Below, one piece after another: positions 43,354-53,156 of a stretch of DNA of 64,000 nt (position 1 is the stretch's first letter; every line of letters starts with the position of its first letter). A model generated the notes under the pieces. It searched no databases, had not been told where the DNA came from, and saw nothing but the letters and a program-made list of their open reading frames with translations. Source of the DNA: Rhodospirillaceae bacterium (GTDB lineage: Bacteria; Pseudomonadota; Alphaproteobacteria; Azospirillales; Azospirillaceae). The position numbers were made by a program, and so were the translations under genes. The stretch lies in assembly GCA_029267445.1 (NCBI GenBank), contig JAJUIU010000002.1, positions 1-64,000 on the forward strand. Direction: 5' to 3'.

Positions 43354-43733
43354 ACGCCGTACTCCTGGACACCCATACCTGGGCCTGGAGCCTCGGCACG
43401 GGAGCCCGTCTCTCGTCCGTGGCGAAGCGGACCCTGGAAGGCGCCGGCACTCTGATGGTCAGTCCGCTTTCGCTCTTCGAAATCGGACAGAAGGTCCGCC
43501 TGGGAAAGTGGCCGGAAATGGAGCCGCACGTCGACCGGCTCGAGACCATTCTTGAAGAGCAGTCGGTCCTGGTTGCCACGCTGACGCCAGGGATCGCGCT
43601 GAAAGCCGCCCAGTTGGACTGGCCTCACCGGGACCCGTTCGACCGCATGCTTGCTGCGACGGCGTTGGTAAACGCGCTCCCGATCGTCTCGGCCGACCCG
43701 GTGTTCGACGGTGTGGTGACGCGGATCTGGTAG
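43350..43733 (+). CDS. VapC-type PIN-domain toxin
   Basis: A 127-residue PIN ribonuclease. Acidic residues Asp7 (LLDTHTW), Glu44 (SLFEIG), Asp95 and Asp98 (DPFDRML) form the catalytic cluster that cuts RNA, in the family usually tRNA or rRNA. The GTG at 43350 overlaps the antitoxin stop (GTGA). The pair is complete and intact. It separates valS from ilvD. Confidence 0.94.
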   Translation: MNAVLLDTHTWAWSLGTGARLSSVAKRTLEGAGTLMVSPLSLFEIGQKVRLGKWPEMEPHVDRLETILEEQSVLVATLTPGIALKAAQLDWPHRDPFDRMLAATALVNALPIVSADPVFDGVVTRIW

Positions 43734-43843
43734 GTGAAACATCGCCCCGAGAACCGGCGATTCGGTTGCGTGGAGTCGCACCGTGTCGCATGCCGCGCAC
43801 CCTATGCATGGCGGCGCTGGGGAGCTATGCTCGCGCTGTTTCC

Positions 43844-43870
43844 ATTTCGCGCCTCCGGGCGCAATGAAAT
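43844..43870 (+). promoter_or_regulatory. Leader hairpin upstream of ilvD
   Basis: ATTTCGCGCC and GGCGC-AAT-GAAAT fold into a 10-bp stem with a 3-base bulge and a 4-base loop, ending 18 bp before the ilvD start. It may influence translation. I found no leader peptide rich in Val, Ile or Leu. Confidence 0.3.
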
Positions 43871-43888
43871 TGCGTGAGGAAGGGTGTC

Positions 43889-45622
43889 ATGCCACTGGGC
43901 GACAAGAAGGTCTGGGACAAGTCGAAGCTGCCGAGCCGCCACGTCTCGGTCGGGCCGGAGCGGGCGCCGCACCGGTCCTACTACTACGCCATGGGCATGA
44001 CGGCCGAGGAGATCGCCCAACCCTTCGTCGGCGTCGCCACCTGCTGGAACGAGGCCGCCCCCTGCAACATCGCGCTGAACCGTCAGGCGCAGTCGGTGAA
44101 GGCGGGTGTGAAGGCCGGCGGCGGCACCCCGCGCGAGTTCACCACCATCACCGTCACCGACGGCATCGCCATGGGCCACCAGGGCATGAAGTCGTCCCTG
44201 GTCAGCCGGGAGGTGATCGCGGATTCGGTCGAGCTCACCATGCGCGGCCACTGCTACGACGCCATGGTCTGCCTCGCCGGCTGCGACAAGACGCTACCGG
44301 GCATGATGATGGCCATGCTGCGCCTGAACGTGCCGGCCGTGTTCATGTATGGCGGCTCGATCCTGCCGGGCCGCTTCAAGGGCCGGGACGTCACGGTCCA
44401 GGACGTGTTCGAGGCCGTGGGAGCCCACAGCGCCGGCAAGATGTCGGACGAGGACCTGCACGAGCTGGAATGCGTGGCCTGCCCGTCGGCCGGGGCCTGC
44501 GGCGGCCAGTTCACGGCCAACACCATGGCCTGCGTGTCGGAGGCGATCGGTCTGGCGCTTCCCGGCTCCGCCGGGGCGCCGGCGCCGTACGAGGACCGCG
44601 ACCGCTGGGCCGTGAGGAGTGGCGAGGCGGTGATGCATCTGCTGGAGCGGAACATCCGCCCGCGCGACATCGTCACCCGCAAGGCGCTGGAGAACGCGGC
44701 CGTGGTGGTGGCGGCCAGCGGCGGATCCACCAACGCCGCGCTGCACCTGCCGGCCATCGCCCATGAGTGCGGGATCGACTTCGACATCCACGAGGTCGGC
44801 CGCATCTTCGAGCGCACGCCCTACATCGCCGACCTGAAGCCGGGCGGCCGCTACGTCGCCAAGGACCTGTACGAGATCGGCGGCGTGCCGGTGCTGCTGA
44901 AGGCGCTGCTGGACGGCGGCTTCCTGCACGGCGACTGCATGACCGTGACCGGCAAGACGATGGCGGAGAACCTCGCCGACGTGGTCTATCCCACGGGCCA
45001 GGACATCGTGCGGCCGACCTCCGACCCGCTGTCGCCCACGGGCGGCGTGGTCGTCCTGCGCGGCAACCTAGCGACCGAGGGGGCCGTGGTGAAGGTCGCG
45101 GGGATGAAGAACCTCGTCTTCTCCGGCCCGGCCCGCTGCTTCGACTGCGAGGAGGACGCCTTCGCCGCCGTGGAACGGCGCGAGTACAAGGAAGGCGAGG
45201 TGCTGGTCATCCGCTACGAGGGGCCGCGCGGCGGTCCCGGCATGCGGGAGATGCTGGCCACCACCGCCGCCCTCTACGGCCAGGGCATGGGCGACAAGGT
45301 GGCGCTGATCACCGACGGCCGTTTCTCCGGCGCCACGCGCGGCTTCTGCATCGGCCATGTCGGGCCGGAGGCGGCGGTGGGCGGGCCGATCGGCCTGCTG
45401 CGGGACGGCGATGTCATCACCATCGACGCGGAGAAGGGCACCCTGTCCGTCGCCCTGTCCGATGCGGAACTGGCGGAGCGGCGCAAGGGCTGGCAGCCCC
45501 GCCGGCACGACTTCCAGTCCGGCTGCCTGTGGAAGTATGCCCAGCTGGTGGGCCCGGCGGAGAAGGGGGCGGTCACGCATCCCGGTGCCGCCGCCGAGAC
45601 GCACATCTACGCCGACCAGTAA
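43889..45622 (+). CDS. ilvD: Dihydroxy-acid dehydratase
   Basis: A 577-residue IlvD/Edd family enzyme. The [2Fe-2S] ligands are seen as Cys59 (EAAPCN), Cys132 (GCDKTLPG) and Cys204 (GACGGQFTA). It makes the 2-oxo acids for valine, isoleucine and leucine. The ATG at 43889 has GAGGAAGGG upstream and gives the family N-terminus. It is followed by the YdcF-like gene after 39 bp. The Edd branch (6-phosphogluconate) is less likely because of the length and ligand pattern. Confidence 0.96.
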   Translation: MPLGDKKVWDKSKLPSRHVSVGPERAPHRSYYYAMGMTAEEIAQPFVGVATCWNEAAPCNIALNRQAQSVKAGVKAGGGTPREFTTITVTDGIAMGHQGMKSSLVSREVIADSVELTMRGHCYDAMVCLAGCDKTLPGMMMAMLRLNVPAVFMYGGSILPGRFKGRDVTVQDVFEAVGAHSAGKMSDEDLHELECVACPSAGACGGQFTANTMACVSEAIGLALPGSAGAPAPYEDRDRWAVRSGEAVMHLLERNIRPRDIVTRKALENAAVVVAASGGSTNAALHLPAIAHECGIDFDIHEVGRIFERTPYIADLKPGGRYVAKDLYEIGGVPVLLKALLDGGFLHGDCMTVTGKTMAENLADVVYPTGQDIVRPTSDPLSPTGGVVVLRGNLATEGAVVKVAGMKNLVFSGPARCFDCEEDAFAAVERREYKEGEVLVIRYEGPRGGPGMREMLATTAALYGQGMGDKVALITDGRFSGATRGFCIGHVGPEAAVGGPIGLLRDGDVITIDAEKGTLSVALSDAELAERRKGWQPRRHDFQSGCLWKYAQLVGPAEKGAVTHPGAAAETHIYADQ

Positions 45623-45661
45623 GCCGGCGGGTCAGGACGGGGCGGGCCGGGAGGGGCGGCG

Positions 45662-46486
45662 GTGTCCTTCACCTTGTCGAAGGTGCTGTGGGCCCTGGCC
45701 GCCCCGGACGCCGTCCTGCTGATGCTGCTGGTCATCGGCCTGCTGCTGCTGGCGGCGGGCCGGCGGCGGGTAGGCGGGTGGCTGGCGGGACTGGCGACGG
45801 CCGGCTTCATCGCCCTGGCGGTGGTGCCCATCGGGCCGTGGATGCTGCGGGTGCTGGAGGATCGCTTCCCGATTCCGGCCGAGCTCCCGGCGCGGGTCGA
45901 TGGCGTTATCGTCCTTGGCGGAGCGGTCGTCCCGCTGATCACGGCCGAACGCGGGCAGGCCGCCCTGAACGAGGCGGCGGAGCGGATGACGGTGCTGCCC
46001 GCGCTGGCGGCCCGTTATCCCAACGCGATCCTCCTGTTCACCGGCGGTTCCGGCCTTCTGCTGGACCAGGATGTGAAGGAGGCGCCGGTGGCGCAGGCAG
46101 CCTGGGCCGACATGGGCTTCGACACCGAGCGCATCGTCTTCGAGGCGGAGAGCCGGAACACCTGGGAGAACGCCGTCTTCAGCCGGGAACTGGTGAAGCC
46201 GGCGGACGGGTCGCGCTGGCTGCTGGTCACCTCCGCCGCGCACATGCCCCGTTCGGTCGGCGTGTTCCGCAGGGGCGGGTGGAACGTTGTGCCCTATCCC
46301 GTTGATTTCACGGTGTCCGACCGTCAGCTCCGCCGGCCCGGCCCCGGTCTCGCCCCCGGCCTGATGGCGACACGGCTGGCCGTCCGCGAGTATGTCGGCC
46401 TCGCGGCATACCGCCTGATGGGCCGCACCGACAGCCTGTTCCCGGCCCCGGCGGAACCGGGCGTGACAACCGCCGGGAGCCGTTGA
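45662..46486 (+). CDS. YdcF/ElyC-like DUF218 membrane protein
   Basis: A 274-residue protein with two N-terminal membrane helices (about residues 15-35 and 40-60) and a periplasmic DUF218 domain: GVIVLGGAVVPL, LLFTGGSG, ESRNTWENAVFS and VTSAAHMPRSVGVFRR. ElyC-like members take part in cell-envelope lipid-carrier metabolism. The GTG at 45662 has GGGAGG upstream. It ends just before the broken transglycosylase gene, possibly as one envelope operon. Confidence 0.92.
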   Translation: MSFTLSKVLWALAAPDAVLLMLLVIGLLLLAAGRRRVGGWLAGLATAGFIALAVVPIGPWMLRVLEDRFPIPAELPARVDGVIVLGGAVVPLITAERGQAALNEAAERMTVLPALAARYPNAILLFTGGSGLLLDQDVKEAPVAQAAWADMGFDTERIVFEAESRNTWENAVFSRELVKPADGSRWLLVTSAAHMPRSVGVFRRGGWNVVPYPVDFTVSDRQLRRPGPGLAPGLMATRLAVREYVGLAAYRLMGRTDSLFPAPAEPGVTTAGSR

Positions 46487-46551
46487 AGACGGCCGGTGCC
46501 TGTGGCAGAACCGGGGCGGCGGGGTCCGGGTTCAGCAGGGTGCAGACGAGC

Positions 46552-47529
46552 ATGGTTTTCAGGCTATCCGGCGTCGCGGCGGCCGCACTGGCGGGTCTGC
46601 TGGTCGCCACCCCCGCTTTCGCCGCCGCCGATTTCGGCGCTTGGCTTTCCGACCTCAAGGCCGAGGCGCGGGCCCAGGGCATCTCCGACCGGACCATCGA
46701 GGCCGCCCTGGGACGCACCGCCCCGATTCCCCGCGTGATCGAGCTGGACCGGCGGCAGCCTGAAGGGACGATCACCTTCGACCAGTACGTGACCCGGGTT
46801 ATCAACGACCGCCGCGTGCGCCAAGGCCGGGAGCTTTACCAGAAGCACCGCGCCGTGCTGGAAAGGGTGGGGCGGCAGTTCGGCGTCCAGCCCCGCTTCA
46901 TCGTCGCGCTCTGGGGCATCGAGACGGATTTCGGCCGCAACACCGGCGGCTTCAGCGTGGTCGACGCGCTGGTCACACTGGCCCATGACGGCCGGCGCAG
47001 CGCCTATTTCCGCAAGGAGCTGCTGGCGGCGCTGCGCATCCTGGAGGACGGCCACATCGCGCCGGAGAAGATGCGCGGCTCCTGGGCCGGCGCCATGGGC
47101 CAGAGCCAGTTCATGCCGTCCAGCTTTCTCAAATAAGCCAAGGACTTCGACGGCGACGGGCGGCGCGACATCTGGGGTACCCAGGCGGACGTCTTCGCCT
47201 CAGCCGCCAACTACCTGTCAACCGTCGGCTGGAACCCGGACCAGACCTGGGGCAGGGAGGTGCGGCTTCCGGCCGGGTTCGACGCGGGCCTCGCCGGGCT
47301 GCAGACCCGCAAGCCCCTGGCCGAGTGGCAGGCGCTGGGCGTGCGGCGGGTCGATGGCGGCCCGCTGCCGTCGGCGGCGTTCGAGGCGTCGCTGGTGCTG
47401 CCCGATGGGCCGAAGGGACGGGCCTTCCTGGTCTATGACAACTACCGCACCATCATGGACTGGAACCGCTCGACGTACTTCGCGACCTCCGTTGGCCTTC
47501 TCGCCGATCGTATTGGCGCGGTCGAGTGA
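46552..47529 (+). pseudogene. Lytic murein transglycosylase (MltB type), broken by an in-frame stop
   Basis: The frame encodes a GH103 transglycosylase with a signal peptide (ending ATPAFAAADF), catalytic Glu124 in WGIETDFGRNTGG and GQSQFMPSSF. An ochre TAA at 47134-47136 interrupts it after 194 residues. The same frame goes straight on with AKDFDGDGRRDIWGT and continues to 47529 with further family sequence (NYRTIMDWNRSTYFA). Homologues have Tyr at that point, so one base change (TAC or TAT to TAA) explains the lesion. The first part keeps the catalytic Glu but lacks the C-terminal third. A base-calling error is the main alternative. Confidence 0.85.
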
Positions 47530-47579
47530 GCTGGTGTAACTTCGTCCCACACACAAACGGTTGGGGTAAGGGGGCGTTC

Positions 47580-48536
47580 GTGCCGACAGATGTTGTGCGC
47601 CTGCTGTTTCTGACGGCCGCCCTCGGCGTGCTCTCGGCTTGTGCCGGCGGACCGCCGCCGGCACCTGTCAACGCCCCGCCGCCGCTGCCGGCCGGCGGCA
47701 TCTACAAGGTCGGCAACCCGTATCAGATCGACGGCGTCTGGTATTACCCCCGCGTCGATTACGACTATGACGAGACCGGCATCGCCTCCTGGTACGGGCC
47801 GGGCTTCCACAAGCGCGCCACCGCCAACGGCGAGACCTACAACGAGAACGAGCTGACGGCCGCGCACAAGACGCTGCCGATGCCGAGCCTGGTGCGCGTG
47901 ACGAACCTGGAGAACGGGCGCTCCATCGTCGTCCGCATCAACGACCGGGGCCCGTTCGTCGCCGGCCGCATCATCGACATGTCGCGGCGGGGCGCCCAGC
48001 TCCTCGGGTTCGAGCAGCAGGGCACCGCCAAGGTGCGGGTGCAGATCCTTGCGGACGAGAGCCGCGCCATCGCCGTGGCCTCGCAGAACGCCGGCAACAC
48101 GCGCATGGCCGGGTCGCCCGACGGCAGCCCGCCGCCGGTCGCCGCCCCGCGCCCCACGGTGCAGGTGGAGGGCCAGCCCCTGGACGCGCCGCCAACCCAG
48201 ACAGCACAACGCACGCCGTCGGCCCCCGCCACGGTGCCCGGGCGTACGGTTCCGGACGGTCGCTTCCTGCCCGATCCCGTGGTGGAGCAGCGGCCGGTCT
48301 CCGGCAAGCAGCAGATCTACGTCCAGGCCGGGGCCTTCACGATCTACGACAACGCCAACAAGCTCCGGGCGCGCCTGAGTTCGATCGGGCAGACCTCGAT
48401 ATCCACGGCCATGGTCGGCGACACCCAGTACTTCCGGGTCCGCGTCGGCCCGATCGCGTCGGTGGATCAGGCCGACCGCATCCTGGCCGATGTGATCGCG
48501 GCCGGAAACAATGGCGCCCGGGTGATCGTCGACTAA
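47580..48536 (+). CDS. rlpA: RlpA-like septal-ring lytic transglycosylase
   Basis: A 318-residue lipoprotein with lipobox LSAC (Cys21), a double-psi beta-barrel RlpA domain (GIASWYGPGFHKRATANGE, VRINDRGPFV, IIDMS), a Pro/Thr linker and a C-terminal SPOR domain (YVQAGAFTIYDNA) that binds septal glycan. It cuts peptidoglycan strands without stem peptides at division. The GTG at 47580 has a GGGGG site and yields a proper lipoprotein signal; an upstream GTG at 47526 would add 18 non-signal residues. Confidence 0.93.
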   Translation: MPTDVVRLLFLTAALGVLSACAGGPPPAPVNAPPPLPAGGIYKVGNPYQIDGVWYYPRVDYDYDETGIASWYGPGFHKRATANGETYNENELTAAHKTLPMPSLVRVTNLENGRSIVVRINDRGPFVAGRIIDMSRRGAQLLGFEQQGTAKVRVQILADESRAIAVASQNAGNTRMAGSPDGSPPPVAAPRPTVQVEGQPLDAPPTQTAQRTPSAPATVPGRTVPDGRFLPDPVVEQRPVSGKQQIYVQAGAFTIYDNANKLRARLSSIGQTSISTAMVGDTQYFRVRVGPIASVDQADRILADVIAAGNNGARVIVD

Positions 48537-48609
48537 ACTGCCACCATGGCCGGGGGACGAGGGGCGGTCCCGGGCCGTTCCAGTTCGTTGCAAGGGAATG
48601 CGGGATCAC

Positions 48610-49770
48610 ATGACGGTCGCGGTTACGACCCTGCGAGGCTTCGGGCGGCGCATCGCCGCCCTGTTCGCCCTGTCCGTCGCGCTGGCGCTGCCCGCCGGCG
48701 CGACCACCATCGACACGATCGCCCGCGAGGCGATCCTGATCGACATGAGCACCGGCACGGTGCTGATGGAGAAGAACCCGGACCAGCGGATGCCCACCGC
48801 CTCCATGAGCAAGGTCATGACCATGTACATGGTCTTCGACCGGCTGAAGAGCGGACGGCTGTCGCTGGACGACACGCTGCCGGTCAGCGAGCGGGCCTGG
48901 CGCATCCAGGGTTCCAAGATGTTCGTGGAGCTCGGCAACCAGATCAAGGTCGAGGACCTGATCCGGGGTGTCGTCATCCAGTCCGGCAACGACGCCTGCA
49001 TCGTTTTCGCCGAAGGCCTGTCGGGCACGGAGGAGGCTTTCGCCGCCGCGATGACGGAGAAGGCGAAGGCGCTGGGCATGAACGACAGCAACTTCATGAA
49101 TTCCAGCGGCTGGCCGCACCCGGACCATTATTCCACGGTGCGGGATCTGGCGACGCTGGCTGTCCGGCTGATCGAGGATTTCCCGGAATACTACCACTAT
49201 TACCGGGAGACCGAGTTCACCTATCACGGCATCAAGCAGGGCAACCGCAACCCGCTGCTGTACCGGAACATGGGCGTGGACGGGATCAAGACCGGCCACA
49301 CCGAGGAGGCGGGCTATGGCCTGATCGCGTCGGGCGAGCGGGAGGGGCGGCGCCTCGTCCTGGTGGTCAGCGGCCTGCCCAGCATGCAGGCGCGGGCGGA
49401 CGAATCCGCCCGGCTGATGGAATGGGGTTGGCGCGAGTTCGACGCCTACGACCTGTTCGCGGCGGGGGAGACGGTGGACCAGTTCCCGGTCTGGATGGGA
49501 CAGGCCCAGTCGGTGCCGCTGGTGGTCGAACGGCCGGTCCGGCTGACCCTGAACAGCACCCAGCGGCGCGGCCTGACGGTCACCCTGGTCGGCGAGGCGC
49601 CGGTTGAGGCCCCGGTCGCGAAGGGTACGCGTCTCGCCACCCTGCGGCTGGAGGCGCCGGACATGCCGACGAAGGAGATTCCGCTTGTCGCGGGTGCGGA
49701 TGTCGAGCGCATGGGGCTGCTCGCCCGCATGGGCACGAAGGCGCGGCACCTCGTCTTCGGCGGAAGCTGA
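48610..49770 (+). CDS. D-alanyl-D-alanine carboxypeptidase (PBP5/6 type)
   Basis: A 386-residue class A low-molecular-weight PBP with a signal peptide ending LPAGAT. Catalytic motifs: SMSK (Ser65, Lys68), SGN in IQSGNDAC, and KTG in GIKTGHT. The C-terminal domain follows from about residue 280. It trims the terminal D-Ala of peptidoglycan stems. Two ATGs are possible; 48610 is chosen because AGGGA abuts the one at 48598 too closely. It lies with rlpA and tmk in a rightward run. Confidence 0.94.
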   Translation: MTVAVTTLRGFGRRIAALFALSVALALPAGATTIDTIAREAILIDMSTGTVLMEKNPDQRMPTASMSKVMTMYMVFDRLKSGRLSLDDTLPVSERAWRIQGSKMFVELGNQIKVEDLIRGVVIQSGNDACIVFAEGLSGTEEAFAAAMTEKAKALGMNDSNFMNSSGWPHPDHYSTVRDLATLAVRLIEDFPEYYHYYRETEFTYHGIKQGNRNPLLYRNMGVDGIKTGHTEEAGYGLIASGEREGRRLVLVVSGLPSMQARADESARLMEWGWREFDAYDLFAAGETVDQFPVWMGQAQSVPLVVERPVRLTLNSTQRRGLTVTLVGEAPVEAPVAKGTRLATLRLEAPDMPTKEIPLVAGADVERMGLLARMGTKARHLVFGGS

Positions 49771-49778
49771 GGGGCGCG

Positions 49779-50423
49779 ATGGCCGGCACGCGCGGACGCT
49801 TCATCACCTTCGAAGGCGGGGAGGGGGCCGGCAAATCCACCCAGATCCGCCTTCTGGCGGAGCATCTGCGCGGCCTCGGCCGCTCCGTGGCGGTCACGCG
49901 GGAACCGGGCGGGTCGCCGGGTGCGGAGGAGATCCGGAATCTGCTGGTGACCGGCGGCACCGGCCGCTGGCGTCCGGTGACGGAGGCGCTGCTCCACTAC
50001 GCCTCCCGGCACGAGCACCTCCAGGTGACGGTGCTGCCGGCCCTGGCGGCCGGAACCTGGGTGCTCTGCGACCGCTTCGCCGACAGTACCCGGGCCTATC
50101 AGGGGAACGGGCTCGGCGTGCCGTTCGCGGTGCTGGACGCGCTGCACGCCCAGGCGGTGGGAGATTTCCGCCCCGATCTGACGCTGATCCTGGACATCGA
50201 CCCGGAGGCGGGCCTCTCCCGGACATCGGACCGGCCGGGGGCGGAGGACCGCTATGAGCGGATGGGCGCCGATTTCCACCGGCGCCTGCGCGACGGCTTC
50301 CTCGACATCGCCCGGCGCGAGCCGGAGCGATGCGTGGTGATCGACGCCGCGCGGCCGATCGATGCGGTCCAGGCCGATGTACGCGGCGCCGTCATGTCCC
50401 GGCTCGGGGTGGGGGCGGCATGA
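49779..50423 (+). CDS. tmk: Thymidylate kinase
   Basis: A 214-residue kinase with P-loop FEGGEGAGKST (residues 11-21), the DR motif CDRFADSTRAYQG and a LID Arg stretch RTSDRPGAEDRYE. It phosphorylates dTMP to dTDP. It starts 8 bp after the carboxypeptidase gene and overlaps holB by 4 bp, an order conserved in many alphaproteobacteria. Confidence 0.96.
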   Translation: MAGTRGRFITFEGGEGAGKSTQIRLLAEHLRGLGRSVAVTREPGGSPGAEEIRNLLVTGGTGRWRPVTEALLHYASRHEHLQVTVLPALAAGTWVLCDRFADSTRAYQGNGLGVPFAVLDALHAQAVGDFRPDLTLILDIDPEAGLSRTSDRPGAEDRYERMGADFHRRLRDGFLDIARREPERCVVIDAARPIDAVQADVRGAVMSRLGVGAA

Positions 50424-51532
50424 CCGCGCCGGACGACGACAACCCGTTCGCGCCGCGCCGGAATACGCACCTCGTCGGGCACGAGAAGGCGGAACGCCTG
50501 CTGTTGGACAGCTGGAACTCCGGCCGCATGCATCACGCCTGGCTGATCGCGGGGCCGCCCGGCATCGGGAAGGCCACGCTGGCCTACCGCATGGCGCGCT
50601 TCGTCCTGGCCAAGGGCGGGGAGGACCAGGGCGCCGGCCTGTTCGGCGCGCCGCCGCCGCCGGAAAGCCTGTCGGTCGATCCGGAGCATCCGGCCGCCCG
50701 CCGCATCGCCTCCTCCGGCCACGCCGATCTGCTGACGATCCAGCGGACCTGGGACGAGAAGCGCAAGCGCTTTAAACGGGACCTCCCGGTGGACGAGGTG
50801 CGCCGGATCGCGCCCTTCCTGCGGCTGACGGCGGCGGAGGGCGGCTGGCGCGTGGTGGTGGTCGACGGGGCCGACCAGATGAACCCCAGCGGCCAGAACG
50901 CCCTTCTGAAGATACTGGAGGAACCGCCGCCCAAGGCCCTGATCCTGATGGCGGTGGACAATGTCGGTGCCATCCTGCCGACGATCCGTTCACGGTCACG
51001 CAAGCTGCACCTGGAGCCCTTGTCTGAGGCGGCGGTGGTGAACCTGCTCGGCCGCTACGCCCCGGACTTGGACCGGGGGGACGCGGTGGCACTCGCCCGC
51101 CTGTCCGAGGGCAGCATCGGCCGCGCGCTGGAGCTGCATCAGGCGGGCGGCCTCGACCTCTACCGGGCCATGCTCGGGCTGCTGGAGGGCATGCCGCGGC
51201 TGGACATCCTGGCGGCCTACAAGTTCATCGACGATGTCCTGCGCGGCAATGACGAGGCGTCCTGGTCGGCGGTGACCGAACTGCTCGGCTGGTGGCTACA
51301 GCGCCTCGCCCGTGCTTCCGCGCGGCAGGAGCTTCCCCCCGAAGTGGTGGCCGGGGAGGGGCCTCTCCTCGCCCGTTTGGCGGGGCCGGATCGGCGGGAA
51401 CGCAGCCTTGATCGCTGGGTGGAGGTGTGGGAGAACACGACCCGCCTGTTCGCCCGGGCGGATTCCGCCAACCTCGATCGCCGGCAGGTCCTTCTCAACG
51501 CCCTGCTGTCCATCGAAGAGGCGGCCGCCTGA
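50420..51532 (+). CDS. holB: DNA polymerase III subunit delta prime
   Basis: A 370-residue clamp-loader subunit. Walker A AGPPGIGKAT is at residues 44-53, and QNALLKILEEPP with an IRSRSRKL arginine-rich segment follows; the zinc Cys cluster is absent, as usual for delta prime of this group. It loads the beta clamp with DnaX and HolA. It overlaps tmk by 4 bp and precedes metG by 55 bp. Confidence 0.94.
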   Translation: MTAPDDDNPFAPRRNTHLVGHEKAERLLLDSWNSGRMHHAWLIAGPPGIGKATLAYRMARFVLAKGGEDQGAGLFGAPPPPESLSVDPEHPAARRIASSGHADLLTIQRTWDEKRKRFKRDLPVDEVRRIAPFLRLTAAEGGWRVVVVDGADQMNPSGQNALLKILEEPPPKALILMAVDNVGAILPTIRSRSRKLHLEPLSEAAVVNLLGRYAPDLDRGDAVALARLSEGSIGRALELHQAGGLDLYRAMLGLLEGMPRLDILAAYKFIDDVLRGNDEASWSAVTELLGWWLQRLARASARQELPPEVVAGEGPLLARLAGPDRRERSLDRWVEVWENTTRLFARADSANLDRRQVLLNALLSIEEAAA

Positions 51533-51587
51533 GCGAGCCCCACGGGCCCGAGGCCCGGTGGGTACCGCCGCACCGGAGACGAGCACG

Positions 51588-53156
51588 ATGCCTGGGCGCA
51601 CGCCCTTCTACGTCACGACGCCGATCTACTACGTGAACGACAAGCCCCATATCGGGCATGCCTACACGACGATCGCCTGCGACGTGATGGCCCGGTTCAA
51701 GCGGCTGGACGGCTATGACGTCAAGTTCCTGACCGGCACCGACGAGCATGGTCAGAAGGTGCAGAAGTCGGCCGACGCCGCAGGCGTGAGCCCGCAGGAG
51801 CTCGCCGACCGGAACTCGCGCAACTTCAAGGACTTGGCGCAGCTTCTGAAGATCTCCAACGACGACTTCATCCGCACCACCGAGAAACGCCAGCACCGTG
51901 CGGTCCAGGCGTTGTGGGAGCGGATGCTGGCGGCGGGCGACATCTATCTCGGCAGCTACTCCGGCTGGTATTCGGTCCGGGACGAGGCCTATTACGGCGC
52001 CGACGAGTTGCGCGACGGGCCGAACGGGACGAAGCTGGCGCCCACCGGCGCGCCCGTGGAATGGGTGGAGGAGCCCAGCTACTTCTTCCGCCTGTCCGCC
52101 TTCCAGGACCGGCTGCTGAAGCTTTACGAGGAGCGGCCGGACTTCATCATGCCGTCCGGTAAGCGCAGCGAAGTGGTCAGCTTCGTGAAGGGCGGCCTGC
52201 GCGACCTGTCGATCAGCCGCACGACCTTCGACTGGGGCATCCGGGTCCCCGGCGACGAGAGCCACGTCATGTATGTCTGGCTCGACGCGCTGACCAACTA
52301 CATCACGGCGCTGGGCTACCCGGTGACCGAGGAGGGCAGCCCCTACGCCCGCTACTGGCCGCACGCCCTGCACATCGTCGGCAAGGACATCCTGCGCTTC
52401 CACACCGTCTACTGGCCGGCGTTCCTGCTGTCGGCGGGGCTGGAGCCGCCCCGCCGCGTGTTCGCCCATGGCTGGTGGACGGTCGAGGGCGAGAAGATGT
52501 CCAAGTCCCTGGGCAAAGTGGTGGCGCCGGAGGACCTTCTGGAGGCCTACGGTCTCGACCAGACCCGCTACTTCCTGATGCGGGAGATCCCGTTCGGGAA
52601 CGACGGAGATTTCTCACGCAAGGCCATGATCCAGCGGATCAACGGCGAGCTTGCGAACGATTACGGCAACCTCGTCCAGCGCGTCCTGTCGATGATCCAG
52701 AAGTACTGCGACGGCGCGCTGCCGAAGCCGGCCGAGTTCCTGGAGGCCGACCGCAAGCTTCTGGGGGCCGCGCAGAGCCTGCTGGCCACGGTGAGGGCGG
52801 AACTGGACGCGCAGGCCTTCCACAAGGCGCTGGACGCGATCTGGAGCGTGATCGGCGACGGCAACCGGTATGTCGACGAGCAGGCGCCCTGGTCGTTGCG
52901 CAAGACCGACACGGTGCGCCTCGGCACGGTGCTCCACACCCTGGCCGAGACGATCCGCCATGTCGCGATCCTGACCCAGCCCTTCATGCCCGACGCGTCC
53001 GCCCGCATCCTGGACCAGCTCGCGGTTTCGCCCTTCGCCCGTGATTTCAAGGCGTTGAGCGAGGCTCCTCTGTCGGCGGGCACGGCGCTGCCGCCGCCCG
53101 TTCCGGTCTTCCCCCGCCATGTCGAGGCGGAGAAGACGGAGGAGGGGGCCGCCTGA
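51588..53156 (+). CDS. metG: Methionyl-tRNA synthetase (short form)
   Basis: A 522-residue class I synthetase. HIGH is at residues 21-24 in DKPHIGHAY; KMSKS at 303-307. The knuckle region (about 115-150) has no CxxC zinc site, and there is no C-terminal tRNA-binding extension, so it is the short alphaproteobacterial form. It charges tRNA-Met. The ATG at 51588 gives the TPFYVTTPIYY family start. Its stop overlaps the tatD start by one base (TGATG). Confidence 0.96.
   Translation: MPGRTPFYVTTPIYYVNDKPHIGHAYTTIACDVMARFKRLDGYDVKFLTGTDEHGQKVQKSADAAGVSPQELADRNSRNFKDLAQLLKISNDDFIRTTEKRQHRAVQALWERMLAAGDIYLGSYSGWYSVRDEAYYGADELRDGPNGTKLAPTGAPVEWVEEPSYFFRLSAFQDRLLKLYEERPDFIMPSGKRSEVVSFVKGGLRDLSISRTTFDWGIRVPGDESHVMYVWLDALTNYITALGYPVTEEGSPYARYWPHALHIVGKDILRFHTVYWPAFLLSAGLEPPRRVFAHGWWTVEGEKMSKSLGKVVAPEDLLEAYGLDQTRYFLMREIPFGNDGDFSRKAMIQRINGELANDYGNLVQRVLSMIQKYCDGALPKPAEFLEADRKLLGAAQSLLATVRAELDAQAFHKALDAIWSVIGDGNRYVDEQAPWSLRKTDTVRLGTVLHTLAETIRHVAILTQPFMPDASARILDQLAVSPFARDFKALSEAPLSAGTALPPPVPVFPRHVEAEKTEEGAA

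Noticed and set aside
47526-47579. Upstream GTG start for rlpA
   Set aside because: It would put 18 polar residues before the lipoprotein signal and has no ribosome site; GTG at 47580 gives a normal lipobox distance.
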